Origin: Promethearchaeota archaeon
GTDB lineage: Archaea > Asgardarchaeota > Lokiarchaeia > Sigynarchaeales > SOKP01
Direction: 5' to 3'
DNA: 7,639 nt
NCBI GenBank assembly: GCA_019057975.1
Contig: JAHLWJ010000210.1
Location: 1-7,639, forward strand
Part shown: piece after piece, positions 1 to 5,030 of the stretch
Layout: the number at the start of each line of letters is the position of its first letter
Numbering within the stretch: the stretch's first letter is position 1
The notes under the pieces: model-generated
What the model was told of the DNA's origin: nothing
The model's input: the letters and a program-made list of their open reading frames with translations, nothing else
The model's database searches: none
Translations under genes and position numbers: made by a program

Positions 1-422
1 TAGGAGATACTTATAGATGGAAAGGGGAAAATGTCTCAACAGAAGAAATGGAAATCATAATTAATACCTTTGATCAGATTGAATATTCATGCGCTTACGG
101 TGTTTTAATACCTGGCACTGAAGGTCGTGCGGGAATGATTTCTTTTATTAAGAAGGGGGATGAAAAATTCAATTTTAATAAATTTTCAGAGTTTGTTAAT
201 GATAAAATACCTGCTTATGCTATTCCGATTTTCTTGCGCATTAAAAAAGAATTTGTAACCACTGCAACGGATAAAATACAGAAGGTAACATTAAAACAAG
301 AAGGATATAATGTAAATGAAATTGAAGATCCGATCTATATACTACTCCCAAGGTCTTCAAAGTATGTCCCATTAACAAAAGAAATCTATGAGGGAATAAT
401 GGCTGGAAAGTATAGGTATTAA
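1..422 (+). CDS. FATP-type very-long-chain acyl-CoA synthetase, C-terminal part (5' end cut by window edge)
   Basis: The frame is open from base 3 to the TAA at 420-422 and gives 139 residues, beginning GDTYRWKGENVSTEE. That GDTxRWKGENV block is characteristic of the fatty acid transport protein/ACSVL branch of the ANL adenylating enzymes, which activate long or very long fatty acids to acyl-CoA with ATP, often at the membrane. Further family hallmarks follow in order: YGVLIPGTEGRAGM, an FLRI block, and a DKIQKVTL block at the place where FATP enzymes have the FKxxKxxL segment near the C-terminal catalytic lysine. The ending with YVPLTKEIY and a short basic tail also matches the family. The ATG at 48 lies inside this conserved block, so it is not the real start; the AMP-binding N-terminal domain lies outside the window. 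A decayed copy of the last 336 bp occurs at 2268-2603. The family assignment is firm; chain-length preference cannot be read. Confidence 0.9.
   Translation, partial: GDTYRWKGENVSTEEMEIIINTFDQIEYSCAYGVLIPGTEGRAGMISFIKKGDEKFNFNKFSEFVNDKIPAYAIPIFLRIKKEFVTTATDKIQKVTLKQEGYNVNEIEDPIYILLPRSSKYVPLTKEIYEGIMAGKYRY
87..422 (+). repeat. Left copy of a 336-bp direct repeat (FATP gene 3' end)
   Basis: This segment aligns codon for codon, with no insertion or deletion, to 2268-2603. By hand count 58 of 336 bases differ (about 83% identity) and 19 of 111 codons change the residue or create a stop. The two copies are direct repeats flanking the ThDP-enzyme gene. Similarity starts sharply at the codons for SCAY. 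It fades just past the stop, where a short TTTCTCC-containing stretch is still shared. Confidence 0.9.
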
Positions 423-466
423 ACTTTCTCCATATATGCTTTTATTAGGTTATAATCTCTTATAGA

Positions 467-474
467 TATAAATA
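467..474 (+). promoter_or_regulatory. Candidate archaeal TATA box in the spacer before the ThDP gene
   Basis: TATAAATA in the 150-bp spacer resembles an archaeal TATA element. It lies about 100 bases upstream of the ThDP-enzyme start, which would imply a leader of roughly 80 bases. The spacer is almost pure A+T, so chance matches are expected. A second TA-rich block at 523-535 is nearer to the gene. A run of six T at 477-482 in the same place could end transcription of the FATP gene. No other feature is visible in 423-572. Confidence 0.25.
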
Positions 475-572
475 AATTTTTTAGCAGAATTTAAATTATA
501 GATCTAAATCTAAGTTAATTACTTAAATTTTAAAATTGAGATTGATTTCAATAATTAGTTTCTTATTTTAAA

Positions 573-584
573 GTGATGATAATG
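573..584 (+). promoter_or_regulatory. Ribosome binding element that decides the start of the ThDP gene
   Basis: The sequence AAGTGATGATAATG holds three in-frame candidates: GTG at 573, ATG at 576 and ATG at 582. GTGAT at 573-577 matches the archaeal anti-Shine-Dalgarno complement (GGTGAT type) and sits four bases before the ATG at 582. Nothing SD-like precedes 573. I therefore favour ATG 582, giving a protein starting MTNDKKIKGGDVL. The GTG would then be part of the binding site, not a start codon. Confidence 0.5.
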
Positions 585-2240
585 ACAAATGATAAAAAAA
601 TTAAGGGTGGCGATGTTTTAGTTAAATGCCTTTTAGAAGAAAATGTCAAGTATATATTTGGGATAGTAGGTGGCCAACTTTTAACGATATATGATGCTGT
701 TTACAGATGGGGTCGTGAAAAAGGAATTGATACCGTTATGTTCCGGCATGAACAAGCTGCAGCACACGCAGCCGATGCGTGGGCTAGAGTCACTAATACG
801 CCCGGAGTATGCATGGGAACAGTTGGTCCTGGTGCAACTCACTTACTTCCAGGTGTAGCGGCTGCGTGGAGTGATAATATTCCAGTTATTACAATAGTAG
901 CGCAAATGCATAGTAGAGATATTGATAGATTCATGTATCAGTCAGGATTAGATCAAATAACAATGTACAAACCTATAACCAAATACCAAAAAGGTGTCCA
1001 CAAGATAGAAGAAATTCCTGATGCTGTCCGCAAATCTTTTCGAGAAGCTACTGGGGGACGTCCTAGACCCGTTTTATTAGAATTGCAAGAAGATGCATTA
1101 ATTGCAGAAATTGATGAAGATAAGATCTCAATTCTTACCAAAAATCAATATCGGGCAATTGGAAAGCCTGCAGTTGATAATCAATTAATTAAGGATTCAC
1201 TCAACCTACTGTTAAACGCAAAGAACCCTCTTATTATCTCAGGTGGAGGAGTTGCTCGAGCCGAAGCATGGAATGAGTTACAAGAATTTGCAGAATACCT
1301 TCAAATCCCTGTAATAACTACTATAAGTGGTATTGGTACCCTCTCAAATCAATCAAAGTGCCATTTAGGTTTATCATTAATGAGAAATACGTCAATGGGA
1401 AGTGAAGCTGATGTGGTTTTAAGTCTTGGTAATAAATTTTCTTTTATATTAGGACACGGTGCAGAGCCATTATGGAAGGATTCCCAAACATTGATACAAG
1501 TTGATATTGATCCTAGCATGATTGGACGAAACAAACCTGTTACCTTAGGAATAGTGGGTGATTGCAAATCATTCTTAACTCAAATTCTTGAGGAAGTAAA
1601 GCATTCGAAGAGAATTGAGAAAAGAGAATGGTTAGAAAAACTCATTAAGTCCAAAAACCAAAATGATACAAATAGGAAGAAAACGGCTTCCAATGACAGT
1701 ATACCAATCACCCCAGAAAGAATGGTAAAAGAAGTTTTGGAGTTTATTGATGAAGATGCAATATTAATAATAGATGGTGGCAACATTGCAGGTAGTGCTC
1801 TTAGACAAATTAATTTATACAAGGACAGGAAGCCATTATCGACACTTCAATCAACAGGTATGGGACACTTAGGAACTTCAGTGCCATGGGGTATAGGCGC
1901 TAAGTTGGCAAAACCAGAAAAACAAGTAGTATCGATTTCAGGGGATGGTAGTTTCATGATAAATATACAAGATTTAGAAACGGCAGTACGTTTAGGCTTT
2001 AATGATTTGATCTTTGTCGTAGCTAATAATAGTGCGTGGGGTATGATTAAGACAGGCCAACAATTTGGGTATCAACAGCGCTATATAGATGTAGATCTCC
2101 CAGACTTTGATTTTGGTAAATGCGCTGAGGCATTTGGATGTTATGGTGAATCTGTATCTGATCCCAACGAAATTAAAAATGCTCTTGAACGTGCTAAAAA
2201 CTCAAACAAACCAGCAGTTATTGATGTAAAAACTAAATAA
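573..2240 (+). CDS. ThDP-dependent enzyme, acetolactate synthase / 2-hydroxyacyl-CoA lyase superfamily
   Basis: The 555-residue product (552 if started at the ATG at 582) has the full three-domain layout and usual length of the ALS/POX/HACL superfamily. The N-terminal pyrimidine-binding domain shows GIVGGQLLTIYDAV (about 30-43), the catalytic glutamate in RHEQAAAHAADAWAR (E60) and a GPGATHLLPG loop (about 86-94). The central domain has the typical IISGGGVARA segment (about 221-230). The C-terminal diphosphate domain has the thiamine motif GDG at 457-459 and NN at 485-486, followed by SAWGMIKTGQ. These enzymes cleave or join C-C bonds next to a carbonyl through a ThDP carbanion. Candidate activities are acetolactate synthase-like condensation, 2-oxoacid decarboxylation or 2-hydroxyacyl-CoA lyase. 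No ACT-domain regulatory subunit (IlvN) follows, which weakens a simple branched-chain amino acid role. The acyl-CoA synthetase upstream makes an acyl-CoA substrate conceivable, but this is inference. Spacing of 150 bp suggests its own promoter. Confidence 0.88.
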   Translation: MMIMTNDKKIKGGDVLVKCLLEENVKYIFGIVGGQLLTIYDAVYRWGREKGIDTVMFRHEQAAAHAADAWARVTNTPGVCMGTVGPGATHLLPGVAAAWSDNIPVITIVAQMHSRDIDRFMYQSGLDQITMYKPITKYQKGVHKIEEIPDAVRKSFREATGGRPRPVLLELQEDALIAEIDEDKISILTKNQYRAIGKPAVDNQLIKDSLNLLLNAKNPLIISGGGVARAEAWNELQEFAEYLQIPVITTISGIGTLSNQSKCHLGLSLMRNTSMGSEADVVLSLGNKFSFILGHGAEPLWKDSQTLIQVDIDPSMIGRNKPVTLGIVGDCKSFLTQILEEVKHSKRIEKREWLEKLIKSKNQNDTNRKKTASNDSIPITPERMVKEVLEFIDEDAILIIDGGNIAGSALRQINLYKDRKPLSTLQSTGMGHLGTSVPWGIGAKLAKPEKQVVSISGDGSFMINIQDLETAVRLGFNDLIFVVANNSAWGMIKTGQQFGYQQRYIDVDLPDFDFGKCAEAFGCYGESVSDPNEIKNALERAKNSNKPAVIDVKTK

Positions 2241-2267
2241 TTATTTTGAAGATTATTGTCTTCTATT

Positions 2268-2603
2268 TCATGCGCTTATAGTGTTTTAATACCCGGTACT
2301 GAAGGACGTGCTGGGATGATTTCTTTTATTAAAAAAGGGGATGATAGATTTAATTTTGATAAGTTTTCAGAGTTTGTCAATGATAAAATACCAGCTAATG
2401 CAATTCCTATTTTCTTACGCATTAAAAAAGAATTTGCAGCCACGGCAATAGATAAAATTCAGAAAGTAAAATTATAACAAGAAGTATATAATATTTATGA
2501 GATAGAGGCCCCTATATATGTGTTACTCCCTGATTCTTCTAAATACGTCCCGTTAATAAAAGAAATCTATGAAGGGATAATAGCCGGAAAATATAAGTAT
2601 TAA
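2268..2603 (+). pseudogene. Decayed 3' remnant of a second FATP-type acyl-CoA synthetase gene
   Basis: This stretch encodes a second copy of the last 111 codons of the FATP gene (compare 87-422), about 83% identical in protein and DNA. It retains the block VLIPGTEGRAGMISFIKKGD, the FLRIKKEF block and the terminal IYEGIIAGKYKY. It is broken in two ways. All upstream domains, including the AMP-binding core and the RWKGENV motif, are missing. An in-frame TAA at 2475-2477 replaces the lysine codon AAA of the other copy. After this stop the frame runs undamaged for 41 more codons to the same terminal TAA. Of 52 changed codons, 33 are synonymous, so selection for protein sequence acted through most of the divergence. 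The remnant begins 27 bp after the stop of the ThDP gene with no credible start or ribosome site. Loss of function is therefore probably younger than the duplication. Confidence 0.88.
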
Positions 2604-2650
2604 TTTCTCCTAAGATTTCTATTTTTATGGGACGATTCTTCAATCAATAG

Positions 2651-2660
2651 TATAAAAAAG
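2651..2660 (-). terminator. Candidate oligo-T terminator for the dpp operon
   Basis: On the - strand, CTTTTTTATA occurs about 50 bases after the stop codon of the DppF-type ATPase gene, the last gene of the transporter unit. A T6 run at this place would suit archaeal intrinsic termination. No stem-loop precedes it, and AT-rich DNA makes such runs common. Confidence 0.3.
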
Positions 2661-2703
2661 AGTCACACATTTTTCATTTAATTCTTCTTTATTAAGCGTT
2701 AAA

Positions 2704-2711
2704 TTTTTTTT
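2704..2711 (+). terminator. Candidate oligo-T terminator for the + strand unit
   Basis: A run of eight T on the + strand lies about 100 bp after the FATP remnant and overlaps the last codon of the converging DppF gene. Archaeal RNA polymerase commonly stops at such T runs without a stem-loop. The spacer 2604-2709 has no gene and no convincing hairpin. The assignment rests only on the T run and on the convergent layout. Confidence 0.3.
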
Positions 2712-4938
2712 ATGGTTTTCTAAAAGCTTCTTCTTCAACTTTACCAGTAAAATAATCAGTTTCTTCTATGATATCTACTCCAGTTGGGGGATTGACACAC
2801 CAAATATAATGTCCTTCTTCAATTTTTATTTTATGAGGTAATTCAATTTCACATTCGGGTGTACGTGCATCTGAAACACAACGTGGATTAAAAGTACATC
2901 CTGATGGAGGATCAATAGGACTCGGAACTTCGCCATCTATAACATATTTAACATCTTGATCAAAAGGATCAATTTCAGAGTGACTACTTAGGAGTGCTTG
3001 AGTATAAGGATGACTCGGATTTGCAAAGATTTGATCAGTTTCTCCAACCTCAACAAACTTACCGAGATACATTACAGCAACTCTATCCGCAATATGATTC
3101 ACAACAGATAAATTATGTGTTATAAACAAGAAACCATAACCATATTGCTCCTGTAATTCTATAAGGAGGTTTAAGATTTGTGCTTGAACAGACACATCAA
3201 GAGCGGATGTCGGCTCATCAAGAACGATTAATTCCGGATTACAAGCAAGTGCTCTTGCTATAATAATTCTTTGCTTTTGCCCTCCTGAAAACTCGTGAGG
3301 ATAACGATCCATGTGTTCTCGTTTTAATGAAACCTGCTTTAACAATCTCAAAACATGTCTTCTGATTTGCATTTTATTGGTAATACCAAGTAAATTCTTA
3401 AGCGGTTCTGCTATAATATTAGTAACCTTTAATCGGGGATTTAAAGAGGCATCAGGATCTTGGAAAACCATTTGAATTTTTTGCCTTAAATAACTTGTTA
3501 ATTCGGTCGGGACCGATTCCTCATGATATAATATTTCTCCATCTTCTTTTTCTATTAATCCTAAAATTGTGTTTGCGATAGTCGTTTTCCCACATCCACT
3601 TTCTCCGACTAATCCTAATGTTTCACCTGTTTTAATTTCAAACGTTACACCATCAACCGCTTTTATATCTCCAACCTTCCTTTTAAGCATCCCCTTAAGT
3701 AGAGGATAATATACTTTAAGGTCTGTAACTTTTAACAAAGACTTATCTTTTTCTAAAATATGGTGTTCTCTGAGTTCCTGAATTGGTATTGTTGTATAAG
3801 CGATTCTTCTAGCTACAACTATAGTTATAATTGAAATTATCAAAATTATTATAAACGTTTGAAGAAAATTATCAAAAAAACTTACCTGTTGAGAAAGAAA
3901 CGCTGCTATTATATAGAGAAGCCCTGGTATTACACTGACAATAACGACTACATTTCTTAACTTTACTAATTGAAGTTTATCTCCCCAATTTGATATAAAT
4001 AATAATAGACCGAAAGTAAATAGAAACATTATCAAAAAAACAAATTTTGCACCAGTCAATTTATCATCACCTTCAACAAGAAAAATATCTACAATATCAA
4101 AAAGAAAATTTATAAAAATAGAAGTAATGAATAAAGAGATTTGAGCCAATCCTACAATTTCTAAAGATCTTAACCACTCAATTTTATAAATTCTTATCAG
4201 GATAACAAAACCAATAATAGTATTGATAAATATTATAAGAAGGACGGTGAAAAGATTTTGACCTATCAATGAATTTAGTCCTGAAATAATAGATAAACAT
4301 GCACCAATTAATAGGAAAACTATCATCAAAATGGTTTTTAATGGAAGTATTTCTGGAGCATAAATAAAAATTCCTACAACCCAAATTATAAAAAATATTC
4401 CTACACCAATTAAAATTCCATCAATGGATAAATAGATACCAAATAATCCCACAACCATGCTTATAACAAACCAAGTTGTATTTATAAGTAATGCTGAAAA
4501 AAATGGTTTATCCCATCTCTTCAAGTTGATATGCCATTTTATATATAACAATCCCACTAAGAATAGTAATACTAAAGTAAAACTGATCGTAATTAACTCA
4601 AAAATAAAGAAGATGATTTGGATAATAATTACAAAAGTTAAAGATTCGAGGTATTCTTTATTGTAGTAAGTTGCTACTACAAACGAGCTAATAATTATCT
4701 CTAGTGCTATTCTGAGGGGAACAAATATTATAATATTACCAAATAAATAGAGAAAAAAGAATTTGAAAGGAATATCTATAATAAGCCATAACAAGCTCAC
4801 CCTAAATGCAGTACTGCGTGATTCATCCCATCTTTTCTCTTTTGCATACCCTTGTATAAAGTAGATTCCAAATAGAAAAATTATTAATCCCAAAATAAAT
4901 TCAGTTTGCAACTCTCCTAATGTTACATTTGCTGGCAT
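2710..4938 (-). CDS. DppF/OppF-type peptide ABC transporter ATPase with N-terminal polytopic membrane domain
   Basis: The 742-residue protein is a fusion. Residues about 1-380 form a membrane domain with roughly 13 hydrophobic helices by eye. Residues about 400-742 are a complete Opp/Dpp-family ATPase that would energise import of di- or oligopeptides. The ABC part has Walker A GESGCGKT (445-452), Q-loop Q493 in VFQDPDASLNP, signature SGGQKQ (551-556), Walker B IVLDEP with D574 and E575, a SALD D-loop and H-loop H608. After it come HPYTQALL (643-650) and the C-terminal oligo_HPY region with PPSGCTFNPRC. Cysteines 681, 687, 696 and 714 match the spacing seen in peptide-transporter ATPases that bind a 4Fe-4S cluster. 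FSGGQKQRIIIARAL and LDEPTSALDVSVQ mark the F subtype. Normal family members are about 320-340 aa and lack membrane segments. It is the last gene of the unit, 92 bp after the DppD gene. ATG 4938 is supported by AGAGG seven bases upstream. The role of the membrane domain is unknown. Confidence 0.93.
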   Translation of the reverse strand: MPANVTLGELQTEFILGLIIFLFGIYFIQGYAKEKRWDESRSTAFRVSLLWLIIDIPFKFFFLYLFGNIIIFVPLRIALEIIISSFVVATYYNKEYLESLTFVIIIQIIFFIFELITISFTLVLLFLVGLLYIKWHINLKRWDKPFFSALLINTTWFVISMVVGLFGIYLSIDGILIGVGIFFIIWVVGIFIYAPEILPLKTILMIVFLLIGACLSIISGLNSLIGQNLFTVLLIIFINTIIGFVILIRIYKIEWLRSLEIVGLAQISLFITSIFINFLFDIVDIFLVEGDDKLTGAKFVFLIMFLFTFGLLLFISNWGDKLQLVKLRNVVVIVSVIPGLLYIIAAFLSQQVSFFDNFLQTFIIILIISIITIVVARRIAYTTIPIQELREHHILEKDKSLLKVTDLKVYYPLLKGMLKRKVGDIKAVDGVTFEIKTGETLGLVGESGCGKTTIANTILGLIEKEDGEILYHEESVPTELTSYLRQKIQMVFQDPDASLNPRLKVTNIIAEPLKNLLGITNKMQIRRHVLRLLKQVSLKREHMDRYPHEFSGGQKQRIIIARALACNPELIVLDEPTSALDVSVQAQILNLLIELQEQYGYGFLFITHNLSVVNHIADRVAVMYLGKFVEVGETDQIFANPSHPYTQALLSSHSEIDPFDQDVKYVIDGEVPSPIDPPSGCTFNPRCVSDARTPECEIELPHKIKIEEGHYIWCVNPPTGVDIIEETDYFTGKVEEEAFRKP

Positions 4939-4945
4939 ATTTTTT

Positions 4946-4950
4946 CCTCT
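4946..4950 (-). promoter_or_regulatory. Ribosome binding site of the DppF-type gene
   Basis: Read on the - strand, AGAGG is followed by seven A/T bases and the ATG at 4938. This supports that start, which places the first hydrophobic helix about ten residues from the N-terminus. Confidence 0.6.
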
Positions 4951-4978
4951 TTGTTCTGATTATTTGGTTTTTTTTGTT

Positions 4979-4987
4979 ATATTTTAA
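4979..4987 (-). promoter_or_regulatory. Candidate internal TATA-like box between the two ATPase genes
   Basis: TTAAAATAT on the - strand lies about 40-50 bases upstream of the DppF-type start, in the 92-bp spacer. That distance would give a transcription start about 20 bases before the ATG. The genes are otherwise arranged as one operon, so this would be a secondary promoter. The rest of the spacer is AT-rich and shows no other feature. Confidence 0.22.
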
Positions 4988-5030
4988 GTACAAGCTTGAT
5001 GTCCATTCTTGATTTTTAATTTTCAGATAT

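Noticed and set aside
48..422. Reading the first gene as a complete 124-aa protein starting at ATG 48
   Set aside because: The frame is open to the left edge and the family motif GDTYRWKGENV lies upstream of this ATG, so the gene is simply cut by the window.
526..537. A perfect 12-bp palindrome AATTTTAAAATT upstream of the ThDP gene, as a possible operator
   Set aside because: It consists only of A and T in a spacer of the same composition, so it is expected by chance.
953..1822. Three - strand frames inside the ThDP gene
   Set aside because: All are covered by the strongly conserved ThDP coding frame and show low-complexity composition.
2256..2477. A small 73-aa gene with a TTG start at 2256
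   Set aside because: It is only the front part of the FATP remnant. Homology begins at 2268, there is no ribosome site, and the rest of the homologous frame continues after the stop.
2475..2477. Stop-codon readthrough or recoding joining the two parts of the FATP remnant
   Set aside because: The codon is TAA, not TAG or TGA as used for pyrrolysine or selenocysteine, and the N-terminal two thirds of the enzyme are missing anyway.
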